This document shows, piece by piece, positions 1-8,255 of a DNA stretch of 64,000 nt. Positions within the stretch are counted from its first letter, which is position 1, and the number at the start of each line of letters is the position of its first letter. Made by a program: the position numbers and the translations under genes. The notes under the pieces were generated by a model. That model had not been told where the DNA came from. It saw only the letters and a list, made by a program, of their open reading frames with translations, and made no database searches. Source of the stretch: Palleronia pelagia (GTDB lineage: Bacteria > Pseudomonadota > Alphaproteobacteria > Rhodobacterales > Rhodobacteraceae); NCBI RefSeq assembly GCF_900110115.1, contig NZ_FOCM01000001.1, forward strand, positions 434,001-498,000. Reading direction: 5' to 3'.

Positions 1-259
1 CGCGGCGCGCGATTGTGAAGGCCAGCACGAACATCAGCACCTCGCCCAGCGCGTAGGCGGCGAGCGGGCGGGGCGCCACGCCGCTCAGGTCCGCGCCGGC
101 CATGAGCGGGAAGATCAGCGCGGGCTGCAGGACCAGGAAGGACACGCGGTTGACCGCCCGCGCCTCGACCGTGCCCACCACGCCGCCGCGCCCCATGGCG
201 AAGCCCAGCGCCAGCATGGCGAAGACCGGCAGGATGTCGTGGGTGAGGATATGGATCAT
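1..259 (-). CDS. AEC-family (auxin efflux carrier) transporter, N-terminal part
   Basis: Only the first 86 codons are inside the window; the gene runs off the left edge. The protein opens MIHILTHDILPVFAMLALGF and has two or three hydrophobic stretches (about residues 5-22, 36-52 and 68-82). The pattern, with an early PVF motif and a hydrophobic LVLQPALIFPLM segment, resembles the AEC / membrane transport protein family, which exports small organic acids through the inner membrane. It lies downstream of the MoxR-type gene on the same strand, separated by about 75 bases that contain a hairpin-bearing repeat, so it may have a separate transcript. The substrate cannot be told. The family call is moderately sure because only a third of the protein is visible. 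Confidence 0.72.
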   Translation of the reverse strand, partial: MIHILTHDILPVFAMLALGFAMGRGGVVGTVEARAVNRVSFLVLQPALIFPLMAGADLSGVAPRPLAAYALGEVLMFVLAFTIARR

Positions 260-270
260 CGACGGGACCA

Positions 271-316
271 GCGGGGGCCAGCCCCCGCACCCCCGAGGTA
301 TTTCCCGAAAGATGAA
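271..316. repeat. Intergenic hairpin element with GAAATAC core
   Basis: Read on the minus strand, this spacer between the MoxR-type gene and the transporter has CTTCATCTTTCGGGAAATAC, then CTCGGGGGT, then a hairpin with a 7-bp stem (GCGGGGG/CCCCCGC, 271-288). From memory, elements of this form (CTTC-TCTTT, AAATAC, a G run, a GC hairpin) are dispersed in Rhodobacterales intergenic regions. It may act as a terminator or mRNA-end structure for the MoxR-type gene. Related shorter copies lie near 34.7 kb and 45.3 kb. Confidence 0.55.
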
Positions 317-335
317 GAGGCCGCGTCGGGCGGCA

Positions 336-1175
336 TCATCCCTGTCGGCGGGCCATGAAGGCCAGGCGTTCGAACAGGTGGACGTCCTGCTCGTTCTTCA
401 GGAGCGCGCCGTGCAGGCGCGGCAGGGCCGCGGCGCCGTCGCGCTTCAGATCCTCGGCGCTCAGGTCCTCGGCCAGCAGCAGCTTCAGCCAGTCGAGCAC
501 CTCGGAGGTCGAGGGCTTCTTCTTGAGGCCCTGCTGCTCGCGCAGCTCGTAGAACTGCGTCAGCGCGGCCGTCAGCAGCTGCGACTTGATGCCGGGATGA
601 TGCACCTCGACGATCTTCTTCATTGTCTCCATGTCCGGGAAGCGGATGTAGTGGAAGAAGCAGCGGCGCAGGAAAGCGTCGGGCAGCTCCTTTTCGTTGT
701 TGGAGGTGATGATGACGATGGGGCGCTGGCGCGCCCGCACCGTTTCGCCGGTTTCGTAGACATGGAACTCCATCCGGTCGAGTTCCTGCAGCAGGTCGTT
801 GGGAAACTCGATATCGGCCTTGTCGATCTCGTCGATCAGCAGCACGCAGCGGTCGTCACGCTCGAACGCTTCCCACAGCTTGCCGCGGCGGATGTAGTTG
901 CGCACGTCGTGCACGCGCGCGTCGCCGAGCTGGCTGTCGCGCAACCGGCTGACGGCGTCGTATTCGTAAAGGCCCTGCTGGGCGCGGGTGGTGGATTTGA
1001 CGTGCCATTCGATCATCGGCAGGCCCAGCCCCGCGCTGACCTGTCGGGCGAGTTCGGTCTTGCCGGTTCCCGGCTCGCCCTTTACCAGAAGCGGGCGTTC
1101 CAGGGTGATGGCAGCGTTCACGGCCAGCGTCAGGTCTTCGGTTGCAACGTAGCCGTCGGTCGATTCAAATTTCAT
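336..1175 (-). CDS. MoxR-family AAA+ ATPase
   Basis: 279-residue AAA+ ATPase of the MoxR type. MoxR ATPases act as chaperones that insert cofactors or remodel complexes, usually with a von Willebrand factor A (VWA) partner; CoxD of carbon monoxide dehydrogenase clusters belongs to this group. The Walker A motif GEPGTGKT is at residues 33-40, Walker B VLLIDE around 111-117, and a sensor-1 ITSNNEKE segment follows with a conserved Arg pair (FLRRC). The ATG at 1175 is chosen because the protein aligns from MKFEST; the longer upstream reading has no homologous content. No VWA (CoxE-type) gene is adjacent within the window; the next gene downstream is a transporter. The divergent neighbour is dksA. 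The target of this ATPase is unknown. Confidence 0.88.
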   Translation of the reverse strand: MKFESTDGYVATEDLTLAVNAAITLERPLLVKGEPGTGKTELARQVSAGLGLPMIEWHVKSTTRAQQGLYEYDAVSRLRDSQLGDARVHDVRNYIRRGKLWEAFERDDRCVLLIDEIDKADIEFPNDLLQELDRMEFHVYETGETVRARQRPIVIITSNNEKELPDAFLRRCFFHYIRFPDMETMKKIVEVHHPGIKSQLLTAALTQFYELREQQGLKKKPSTSEVLDWLKLLLAEDLSAEDLKRDGAAALPRLHGALLKNEQDVHLFERLAFMARRQG

Positions 1176-1353
1176 TGCTGATGCGTCCCGGATGCCAGAA
1201 TTTCGCGGACCATAGGTGTGGCAGAAAGAAGCCGCAACCGATGCAACATGAAGCGTGACAAGCATTTGTCCATGGGATAAGTCCCGCCGCAGGAGTAGCC
1301 AACGGTAAGCGGTGCGGTGGTGGTCATCCCGCACCCGGTAGGGGAGAACGGGG

Positions 1354-1851
1354 ATGAAATTGGATACAATCATTGCGGACGAATACACGCCGAGTGACGA
1401 CGAGCCGTTCATGAACGCACGTCAGACGGAGTATTTCCGTCGCAAGCTCATCGCGTGGCGCAACGATCTTCTGGACGAAAGCCGCAGCACCATCAACGGG
1501 CTGCAGGACGGCACCCGCAACATCCCCGACGTGGCCGACCGCGCCTCCGAGGAAACCGACCGCGCGCTGGAACTGCGCACCCGCGATCGCCAGCGCAAGC
1601 TGGTCGCCAAGATCGACGCCGCACTGCGCCGGATCGACGAAGGCGAATACGGCTATTGCGAGGTCACGGGCGAGCCCATCTCGCTCAAGCGGCTGGACGC
1701 GCGTCCCATCGCCACGCTCAGCCTCGAAGCGCAGGAGCGGCACGAGCGCGCGAGAAGGTGCATCGCGACGACTGAGACCGCGCCCATTACGGGCCGACTG
1801 ATGAACCGGGGCCCTCACGCCCCGGTTTTTCTTTGGGAAGAGTGCATATGA
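1354..1851 (+). CDS. dksA: DksA-type RNA polymerase-binding regulator, C-terminus frameshifted
   Basis: DksA binds the RNA polymerase secondary channel and, with ppGpp, retunes rRNA and amino-acid promoters. The sequence shows a coiled-coil N-terminal half, the segment DVADRASEETDRALELRTRD, and the globular GEYGYCEVTGEPI region with one cysteine, as in Rhodobacter-type DksA lacking the full four-cysteine zinc site. Start ATG 1354 follows GGGGAGA. After ...EAQERHER the frame reads ARRCIATTETAP and runs to a stop at 1851. Adding one base near 1749 restores the expected family ending REKVHRDD and a stop at 1775, just before a strong terminator (1804-1831). As written, the protein has about 29 foreign residues, and its stop overlaps the next start as ATGA. 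Either a sequencing error or a genuine one-base deletion. Confidence 0.85.
   Translation: MKLDTIIADEYTPSDDEPFMNARQTEYFRRKLIAWRNDLLDESRSTINGLQDGTRNIPDVADRASEETDRALELRTRDRQRKLVAKIDAALRRIDEGEYGYCEVTGEPISLKRLDARPIATLSLEAQERHERARRCIATTETAPITGRLMNRGPHAPVFLWEECI
1804..1831 (+). terminator. Rho-independent terminator of dksA
   Basis: A perfect 9-bp stem AACCGGGGC/GCCCCGGTT with a 6-base loop is followed directly by a T run (TTTTTC counting the stem end). It sits 28 bases after the TGA at 1773-1775 that ends dksA in the frame restored by one base. As the sequence stands, the dksA reading frame passes straight through this hairpin, which supports the view that the upstream frame is broken. Confidence 0.85.
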
Positions 1852-2981
1852 GCGAGGCGATCACCATCGTGGGCGGCGGGATCGGCGGGCTGACCGCCGC
1901 AATCGCGCTGGCCCGCCGCGGATTCGCGCCGACGGTGATCGAGCGCGCGTCGCGGATCGCCGAGGTCGGCGCCGGCGTGCAGGTCAGCCCGAACGGCTTT
2001 GCCGTGCTGCGGGCTCTGGGCCATGGCGACGCGCTGGGTGCCGTGTCTGTCCCCAGCGAGGCCGTGGCGCTGATCGACGGTCCCAGCGGGCGGCCCATCG
2101 CGCGCATGGACCTGGCGGGGCGCGACTATCACATGGTGCACCGGGCCGCGCTGATCGACCTGCTGGCGGGCGCCGCGCGGGAGGCCGGTGTTGCGTTTCG
2201 GCTGGGCGAACGCGTCACCGGGGCCGAGGATGGGGTCGAGTGCCGGTTATCGTTCGGCGATCGCATGGAATCGCACCCGTTCGTCGTCGGCGCGGATGGT
2301 CTGAACTCGGTCCTTCGGGGCGCGCTGAACGGGACGGATGCGCCGTTCTTCACCGGGCAGGTGGCGTGGCGGGCCATCGTCCCGGCCATGGCGCCGCCGC
2401 GCGCGCAGGTCTTTCTGGGACCGGGCCGGCACCTCGTGGCCTATCCGCTGGGCCGTGGACGGCTGAACCTGGTCGCGGTCGAGGAACGGTCCGACTGGGC
2501 CGAGGAAGGCTGGCACATCCCTGGGGACCCTGACGCGCTGCGCCGCGCCTTCGCCGGGTTCGGCGGGCCGGTGCCGGACTGGCTGGCGCGGGTCGAGATC
2601 TGCCACCTGTGGGGTCTTTTCCGTCATCCCGTGGCGCCGCGCTGGCACGGGCGATCCATGGCGCTGCTGGGCGACGCGGCGCACCCGACGCTGCCGTTCC
2701 TGGCGCAGGGCGCGAACCTCGCGCTGGAGGATGCTTGGTGCCTGGCAGGGGCGCTGGCCGCGCCGGACCGCGCGGCAGCGTTGGCGGGCTACCAGAAGCA
2801 GCGCGCACCGCGGGTGACGCGCGCCATCGCCGCGGCAAACGCGAACGCCCGCAATTACCACCTGCGTGGCCCCGCGCGATTGGCCGCCCACGCGGCGCTG
2901 CGGGTGGCAGGGCGGGTGCCGGGCCTGCTGCTGGGCCGGTTCGACTGGCTCTACGGCCACGACGTGACCGCCGGGGCCTAG
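1848..2981 (+). CDS. FAD-dependent aromatic-type monooxygenase
   Basis: 377-residue flavoprotein hydroxylase of the salicylate hydroxylase / UbiH-like class A group, using FAD, NAD(P)H and O2 to hydroxylate an aromatic or similar ring. The dinucleotide-binding GGGIGG is at residues 9-14, the DG motif (VVGADGLNS) at about 147-154, and the second FAD-binding GD motif ([11 protein letters not shown]) at 273-283. The ATG at 1848 is preceded by GGGAAG at 1835-1840 and comes just after the dksA terminator. Its TAG stop overlaps the stop of convergent tpiA. The substrate is not evident, since no ring-cleavage or ubiquinone genes are nearby. Sure of the family, not of the reaction. Confidence 0.87.
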   Translation: MSEAITIVGGGIGGLTAAIALARRGFAPTVIERASRIAEVGAGVQVSPNGFAVLRALGHGDALGAVSVPSEAVALIDGPSGRPIARMDLAGRDYHMVHRAALIDLLAGAAREAGVAFRLGERVTGAEDGVECRLSFGDRMESHPFVVGADGLNSVLRGALNGTDAPFFTGQVAWRAIVPAMAPPRAQVFLGPGRHLVAYPLGRGRLNLVAVEERSDWAEEGWHIPGDPDALRRAFAGFGGPVPDWLARVEICHLWGLFRHPVAPRWHGRSMALLGDAAHPTLPFLAQGANLALEDAWCLAGALAAPDRAAALAGYQKQRAPRVTRAIAAANANARNYHLRGPARLAAHAALRVAGRVPGLLLGRFDWLYGHDVTAGA

Positions 2982-3724
2982 CCCTCCAGCGCCGCGATGA
3001 TCCCGCCGAAATCGTCGGCCTTAAGCGACGCGCCGCCCACAAGGGCGCCGTCGACCTTGTCCACCGCGAAGATCTCGGCCGCGTTCGAGGGCTTGACCGA
3101 CCCGCCATAGAGCAGGGCGATCGCGTCGCCCGCGTCTCCGAACCGTTCTTTCAGCCGGGCATTCATGTGCGCGTGGACCTCGGCGATCTGCTCGGTGGTG
3201 GGGACCTTGCCGGTGCCGATGGCCCAGACGGGCTCGTAGGCGATGACGACAGTGTCTCCGGTGGCGCCATCGGGCACAGACCCGGCCAGTTGGGTGTCGA
3301 TCACGTCCAGCGTCCGGCCGCCTTCGCGTTCGTCCAGCGTCTCGCCCACGCAAACGATGGCGACCAGTCCCGCGCCGATTGCGGCCTCGGTCTTGGCGCG
3401 CACGTCCACGTCGGTTTCGCCGTGGTCGGCGCGGCGCTCGGAATGGCCGGTGATCACGTGGCTCGCGCCCGCGTCGCGCAGCATGCCGGCCGAGATGTCG
3501 CCGGTATGCGCGCCCTTCTCGGCGGCGTGGCAATCCTGCCCGCCGACGGCGATCTTGCCGCCCGCGCGTGCGACCATGGGCGCGATCAGCGTGGCGGGCG
3601 GGCAGATCAGCACCTCGCAGCCCGCGTCGCCATGGGCGGCGACCAGTGCATCGATCTGCGACAGCTCGGCGGTGGTGCCGTTCATTTTCCAGTTGCCGGC
3701 GGCAAGCTTGCGGCGATCGGCCAT
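2978..3724 (-). CDS. tpiA: Triose-phosphate isomerase
   Basis: 248-residue cytosolic TIM-barrel enzyme interconverting dihydroxyacetone phosphate and glyceraldehyde 3-phosphate. All signature residues are present: N11 and K13 in the GNWKMNG segment, catalytic His94 in ITGHSERR, and catalytic Glu164 in [12 protein letters not shown]. Length matches the family. The gene is monocistronic and converges on the FAD monooxygenase, with the two TAG stops sharing the CTAG at 2978-2981. It diverges from the oxygenase gene at 3832, leaving about 107 bases for both promoters. Confidence 0.97.
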   Translation of the reverse strand: MADRRKLAAGNWKMNGTTAELSQIDALVAAHGDAGCEVLICPPATLIAPMVARAGGKIAVGGQDCHAAEKGAHTGDISAGMLRDAGASHVITGHSERRADHGETDVDVRAKTEAAIGAGLVAIVCVGETLDEREGGRTLDVIDTQLAGSVPDGATGDTVVIAYEPVWAIGTGKVPTTEQIAEVHAHMNARLKERFGDAGDAIALLYGGSVKPSNAAEIFAVDKVDGALVGGASLKADDFGGIIAALEG

Positions 3725-3831
3725 GGGGGATCCTTCCTGCTGTGGTTCCTGTCCGTTGCGCGAAAAGCTAGCGTGTTTGCGTGCGGGTCAAAAGACCACC
3801 ATATGCAAAGCACCGCCCGAAGGAGTTCCGC

Positions 3832-4761
3832 ATGATCCCCCGTATCGACGCTGCCCGCCTTATCGCCCCGGACGACCCGTCTCATGCCGCGCTGCTGCAG
3901 GACATGGCGCACGCAGCGACCGAGACAGGCTTCCTGACGGTTCATAATACGGCGCTGTCCGGGGATGATGTGCGCACGGTGATCGAGGCCTATCGGGCCT
4001 TCTTTCATCTGCCGGCCACCCGCAAGGCCCGGATCGACATGGCGGCGACAGGATCGAACCGGGGTTGGGGCGCGCCGGGGGCCGAGCGCGTGGATCCGAA
4101 CGCGAACGCCGATTACAAGCAGGTTTTCGACATGGGGTTCGAGCTTGCGGCGGACGACCCGCTGGCGCGGCACGGGCTGAAATACTACGCGCCGAACCAC
4201 TGGCCCGAGGATCTGCCGGGGTTTCGCGAAACGCTGGAGGCGTATTACGCGCAGTCCATGGGCGTGGCGCTGGATCTGTTGCGCGGGCTGGCGCGCAGCC
4301 TGCGCGCACCGCACGATTTCTTCGACGACAAGTTCGACCGGCCCATGGCGCTGTTGCGCGGGAATTTCTACCCCGAGCGGCCCGCCTGGGCGACCGCGAA
4401 GGATTTCGGGATCGGCACCCATACCGATTACGGCTGCCTGACACTGCTGGCCACCGACGGCACGCCGGGGCTGGAGGTGCGCAAGCGCGGTGGCGGCTGG
4501 ATCCCGCTACAGGCGCCGCCGGGCGAGTTCATCGTCAACTTCGGCGAGATGCTGGAGATGTGGACCGGCGGGCGCGTTCGCGCCACGCCGCATCGGGTGG
4601 TGGGCACCGCGGCCGAGCGGATCTCGGTCCCGCTGTTCTTCAACCCGAACTACGACACCAACGTCGCGCCCATGGGCTCCGGCAAGACGGTGCTGGCGGG
4701 CGATCACCTGTCCCGCCGCTATGACGAGACGTATCTGCATTTGGCGAACGGAACGGGGTAG
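3832..4761 (+). CDS. 2-oxoglutarate/Fe(II)-dependent oxygenase, isopenicillin N synthase-like
   Basis: 309 residues with the isopenicillin N synthase fold: an N-terminal DIOX_N region and a C-terminal jelly roll. The iron ligands are visible as H197-x-D199 in GTHTDYG and H254 in ATPHRV, and the 2-oxoglutarate-binding Arg-x-Ser is R263-x-S265 in ERISVPLFF. Start ATG 3832 follows AAGGAG at 3820-3825. Family members hydroxylate or desaturate small molecules; the substrate here is unknown. The gene is next to tpiA (divergent) and ends 6 bases before the stop of the convergent DsbA-like gene, so it is likely transcribed alone. Confidence 0.88.
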   Translation: MIPRIDAARLIAPDDPSHAALLQDMAHAATETGFLTVHNTALSGDDVRTVIEAYRAFFHLPATRKARIDMAATGSNRGWGAPGAERVDPNANADYKQVFDMGFELAADDPLARHGLKYYAPNHWPEDLPGFRETLEAYYAQSMGVALDLLRGLARSLRAPHDFFDDKFDRPMALLRGNFYPERPAWATAKDFGIGTHTDYGCLTLLATDGTPGLEVRKRGGGWIPLQAPPGEFIVNFGEMLEMWTGGRVRATPHRVVGTAAERISVPLFFNPNYDTNVAPMGSGKTVLAGDHLSRRYDETYLHLANGTG

Positions 4762-4767
4762 GGCGGT

Positions 4768-5505
4768 TCAGCCCTCGTCCCGCTCCTCGGCCACGATCTG
4801 GCGCATGGCGTCCAGCGGTACGTATCCGCGCACCATCTGGTCGCCGAAGACGAAGCTGGGCGTGCCCGAGATGCCCATGGTCTGCGCCAGGGCATAATTC
4901 TCGGCGATCTTGGCGTCGATCTCGGGCGTGCCCATGGCGCCCATGATGGCGGAACCGTCCAGCTCCAGCTCATCGGCCAGAGCGCCCAGGCTGTCGGCGG
5001 TGATTTCGCCGCGCATGGTCATCAGGGCATCGCTGACCTCGCCATAGGCCTCGCTGCCCGCGACCTCGAGCGTCGCCATGGCGAAGCGCGAGGCGAGGAC
5101 CGACTGCTCGCCCAGGATCGGGAATTCCTTCACGATCAGGCGGATGTTGCCGTCGCTTTGCAGAAGCTCGGCCACCTCGGGATGGGCGCGCTTGCAGTAG
5201 CCGCAGCGGTAATCGAGAAACTCGACCACGGTCACGTCGCCCTCGGGATTGCCGCCGACCCAGTCGCCTTCGGCCCGGAACAGCGCATCGGCATTGTCGG
5301 CCACCAGCTGGTTGTCCTGCGCGGCCTGCGCCTCGGACTCCTGCGCCTCGAGCGCGGCGACCGCTTCCATGATGACCTGCGGGTTCTCCATCAGGTAGGC
5401 GCGGACCCGCTCGCCAAATTCGGCATCGCTCATCTGCTGGGCCAGCGCGCCCTGACCCAGGGCCAGCGCGGGGGCAAGGATGGCGGCGAGGGTGAGGGTC
5501 TTCAT
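4768..5505 (-). CDS. Secreted DsbA-family thiol-disulfide oxidoreductase
   Basis: 245-residue periplasmic protein with an N-terminal signal peptide (MKTLTLAAILAPALALGQGA, likely cleaved after residue 22). A helical stretch rich in Ala/Glu (about 24-75) precedes a thioredoxin fold with active-site C101-G-Y-C104 and the cis-proline loop G-T215-P216-S. This layout matches the DsbA/ScsC/Com1-like group rather than classical DsbA (CPHC), so it may isomerise or oxidise disulfides in the periplasm. The ATG at 5505 is preferred because GGAG precedes it and the signal peptide begins there. It diverges from the aminotransferase at 5664. Confidence 0.88.
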   Translation of the reverse strand: MKTLTLAAILAPALALGQGALAQQMSDAEFGERVRAYLMENPQVIMEAVAALEAQESEAQAAQDNQLVADNADALFRAEGDWVGGNPEGDVTVVEFLDYRCGYCKRAHPEVAELLQSDGNIRLIVKEFPILGEQSVLASRFAMATLEVAGSEAYGEVSDALMTMRGEITADSLGALADELELDGSAIMGAMGTPEIDAKIAENYALAQTMGISGTPSFVFGDQMVRGYVPLDAMRQIVAEERDEG

Positions 5506-5663
5506 GGCATGGCTCCGGCGCTTGAAACTGTCGCGCGCATACTCGCAGATCGGGACGCCGGCGCAACCGGCCATGACCCCAATGTGAAAGGCCCGCGCGG
5601 CTTGACGCCACCTTGGCTTCGCGCCAGTCAGGCGGCGGAATTCCGAAAACAGGAGAAGCTTTC

Positions 5664-6803
5664 ATGCGGGTGTCGAAACGCGGCGCGGTCGATCCATTCC
5701 TGGTCATGGACGTGATGGAGCGGGCCCGCGCACGCGAAGAGGCCGGCCACCGCGTCATCCACATGGAGGTAGGCCAGCCCGGCACCCCCGCGCCCGAAGG
5801 TGCCCGTGCGGCCCTAAGTGCCGCGATGGCGGCCGGGCCGCTGGGCTATACCGTCGGCCTGGGCCTGCCCGCGCTGCGCCAGCGGATCGCGCGCCACTAT
5901 GGCGAGACCTACGATGTCGATCTCGACCCGGGCCGCGTGGTGGTGACGGCGGGCGCCTCGGGCGCGTTCATCCTGTCCTTCACCGCGCTGTTCGAGGCGG
6001 GCGACAAGGTGGCGCTGGGGCTGCCGGGATACCCGTCCTACCGCCAAATCCTGCGCGCGCTGAGCCTTGATCCGCTGGGTATCGAGACGCGGATGGAAGA
6101 CCGCTTCCAGCCGGTGCCGGACCAGATCCCCGCGAAGGCCGACGGATTGATCGTGGCGAGCCCGGGCAACCCCACGGGCACCATGCTGGACCGTGCGGCT
6201 CTGGCCGCGCTGTTGGACGCCTGCGCCGCGCGCGATGTCGCTTTCATCTCGGACGAGATCTATCACGGGATCGACTACGACATGCGTCCGGTCTCGGCGC
6301 TGGAACTCACCAACGACGTGCACGTGGTCAATTCGTTCTCGAAGTATTTTTCGATGACGGGCTGGCGCGTGGGCTGGATGGTCGTCCCCGAGGAACACGT
6401 GCGGATCATCGAGCGTCTGGCCCAGAACCTGTTCATCTGCGCCCCCCATGCCAGCCAGGTGGCCGCGCTGGCCGCCTTCGACTGTCGGGACGAGCTGGAC
6501 CGCAACCTATCGGTGTATGCAGCCAACCGGCAGCTGATGGTCGACGGCCTGCGCGCGGCGGGCTTCACCGCCTTCGCGCCGCCCGACGGCGCGTTCTACA
6601 TCTACGCCGATGTGTCCGATCTGACCGATGACGCGCTGGCCCTGTCGGCCGAGATCCTCGACAAGGCCGGGGTCTCCGTGACGCCGGGGCTGGATTTCGA
6701 TCCGGGGCGCGGGGGGCGGATGCTGCGCTTTTCCTACGCCGGATCCACCGAGGACATAACCGAGGGTCTGTCGCGCCTGAAGGCATGGCGGCACAATCGA
6801 TAG
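5664..6803 (+). CDS. PLP-dependent class I/II aminotransferase
   Basis: 379-residue fold-type I aminotransferase transferring amino groups between an amino acid and a 2-oxo acid. The cofactor-binding pieces are visible: N169-P-T-G in SPGNPTG, D197 in the SDEIYHGI segment, and the Schiff-base lysine K227 in NSFSKYFSMTGWRVGW. Start ATG 5664 follows AGGAGA at 5651-5656. Sequence style is closest to aspartate/alanine-type transaminases of subgroup I-gamma; the exact substrate is not decidable. It stands alone between the DsbA-like gene and the amidase gene. Confidence 0.88.
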   Translation: MRVSKRGAVDPFLVMDVMERARAREEAGHRVIHMEVGQPGTPAPEGARAALSAAMAAGPLGYTVGLGLPALRQRIARHYGETYDVDLDPGRVVVTAGASGAFILSFTALFEAGDKVALGLPGYPSYRQILRALSLDPLGIETRMEDRFQPVPDQIPAKADGLIVASPGNPTGTMLDRAALAALLDACAARDVAFISDEIYHGIDYDMRPVSALELTNDVHVVNSFSKYFSMTGWRVGWMVVPEEHVRIIERLAQNLFICAPHASQVAALAAFDCRDELDRNLSVYAANRQLMVDGLRAAGFTAFAPPDGAFYIYADVSDLTDDALALSAEILDKAGVSVTPGLDFDPGRGGRMLRFSYAGSTEDITEGLSRLKAWRHNR

Positions 6804-6893
6804 GCGATTTCGTCTTCCCCCGACCCCAGCCTTCGCGTTAGGCTAGTGTCAGAGGGGCGCAAAGCCTCCGAAACAGGCGGATCGGGGCAACAG

Positions 6894-8144
6894 ATGGTCA
6901 TTGCACGGGCCTTTCGAACAGTTGTGGCGCTTGGCGCCCTCTCTCTCGCGATCGGGGCGGCCGTGCCGGCTGCGTCCTCCGAACCCGCGCAGCTGACCGC
7001 CCTGGCGCGGATCGACACAGAGACCAGCCGTATCGCCGATTTCGGCCCCGACCTGCAGTTCGAACTCGCGCTCAGCCAACCGGTGCCGTGGCGCGTCTTC
7101 ACCCTGTCCGATCCCAGACGGCTCGTGGTCGATTTCGGCGAAGTCGATTTCACCGGCAGCGACCTGGCCGGGATCGTTGCGTCGGATTGTATCGCGGATC
7201 TGAGCCACGGGCGCATGCGTGACGGCTGGTCTCGGCTCGTCGTCACACTGGCCGAGCCCATGGCGATCGAAACGGCGGGCTTGGTCATTGCCGAAAGCAC
7301 GGGTCGCGCGGTGTTGAAGCTGTCGCTGGCGCCCAGCACGGAGAAGGCGTTCGACGCCGCCGCCGGCGCGCCCGAGTCGGGCCTCTTCGCTTTGCCCGAG
7401 CCTGCCGCGATGGACGCGCCGCTCACCCGGCAGAAGGGGGACCGCCCATTGCGGGTGGTGCTCGATCCCGGACACGGCGGGATCGATCCGGGCGCCATGG
7501 CAGAGGGCCTGACCGAGGCCGACGTAATCCTGGGCATCGCCCACGAGCTTGGCGATGCGCTACGCGAGGCCGGACACGAGGTCACCCTGACGCGCGAGGA
7601 CGACAGCTTCGTCTCGCTGGAGCGCCGGGTCAGCATTGCCCGTGCGGCCCGCGCCGACCTGTTCATGTCCTTGCACGCCGACGCCCTGACCGAGGGCCGC
7701 GCCTCGGGGGCCAGCGTCTACACGCTCAGCGACCGGGCTTCCGATGTGGCGTCGCAGAAGTTGGCCGAACGGCACGACCGCAGCGATCTCCTGGCCGGGC
7801 TGGACCTGCACAGCCACGACGACGAGGTCGCGCTGGTGCTCATGGACCTGGCCCGGCGGGACACCGCCCCGCGCAGCGACCGGCTGGCCGCGCGGCTGGT
7901 TGACGGGCTGGCAAGCTACACGGGCGACCTGCACAAACGGCCGCGTCTGCAGGCCGGGTTCTCGGTCCTCAAGGCGCCCGACATCCCCTCGGTGCTGGTC
8001 GAGCTAGGCTTTCTCAGCAGCGCACGGGACCGGGTGAACCTGACCGATCCCGAGTGGCGGGCGCAGGCCGTGGCAGGCATCGTGCATGCCGTCGATGCCT
8101 GGGCGGCCGAGGACGCGGTCGAGGCGCGCGGCCTGCGGCAATAG
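6894..8144 (+). CDS. N-acetylmuramoyl-L-alanine amidase (AmiC-type)
   Basis: 416-residue periplasmic amidase cleaving the lactyl-amide bond of peptidoglycan for daughter-cell separation. A signal peptide spans residues 1-28, an AMIN domain (septal peptidoglycan targeting) follows at about 40-150, and the Amidase_3 catalytic domain occupies 185-410. Zinc and catalytic residues are visible: H194 in DPGHGG, E208 in LTEAD, H261 in SLHADA and E370 in VELGF. The ATG at 6894 is preferred over a GTG at 6846 because the signal peptide starts there. The gene is followed on the same strand by PBP1A and prfB, so a cell-wall synthesis and hydrolysis pair sit side by side. Confidence 0.92.
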   Translation: MVIARAFRTVVALGALSLAIGAAVPAASSEPAQLTALARIDTETSRIADFGPDLQFELALSQPVPWRVFTLSDPRRLVVDFGEVDFTGSDLAGIVASDCIADLSHGRMRDGWSRLVVTLAEPMAIETAGLVIAESTGRAVLKLSLAPSTEKAFDAAAGAPESGLFALPEPAAMDAPLTRQKGDRPLRVVLDPGHGGIDPGAMAEGLTEADVILGIAHELGDALREAGHEVTLTREDDSFVSLERRVSIARAARADLFMSLHADALTEGRASGASVYTLSDRASDVASQKLAERHDRSDLLAGLDLHSHDDEVALVLMDLARRDTAPRSDRLAARLVDGLASYTGDLHKRPRLQAGFSVLKAPDIPSVLVELGFLSSARDRVNLTDPEWRAQAVAGIVHAVDAWAAEDAVEARGLRQ

Positions 8145-8255
8145 CCACTCTCCGGGCGCCGCGTTTCGTGAACCGGACGTCGCGTCAGTTCTTTTGATCT
8201 TTATCCCCGGCCAAGATAAGACGGGGCACCCGATGCCCACGAAGGCCCTCAGCCC

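Noticed and set aside
1354-1851. Programmed frameshift in dksA
   Set aside because: No slippery heptamer or stem-loop that would favour it was seen at the site, so a plain one-base deletion or sequencing error is more likely.
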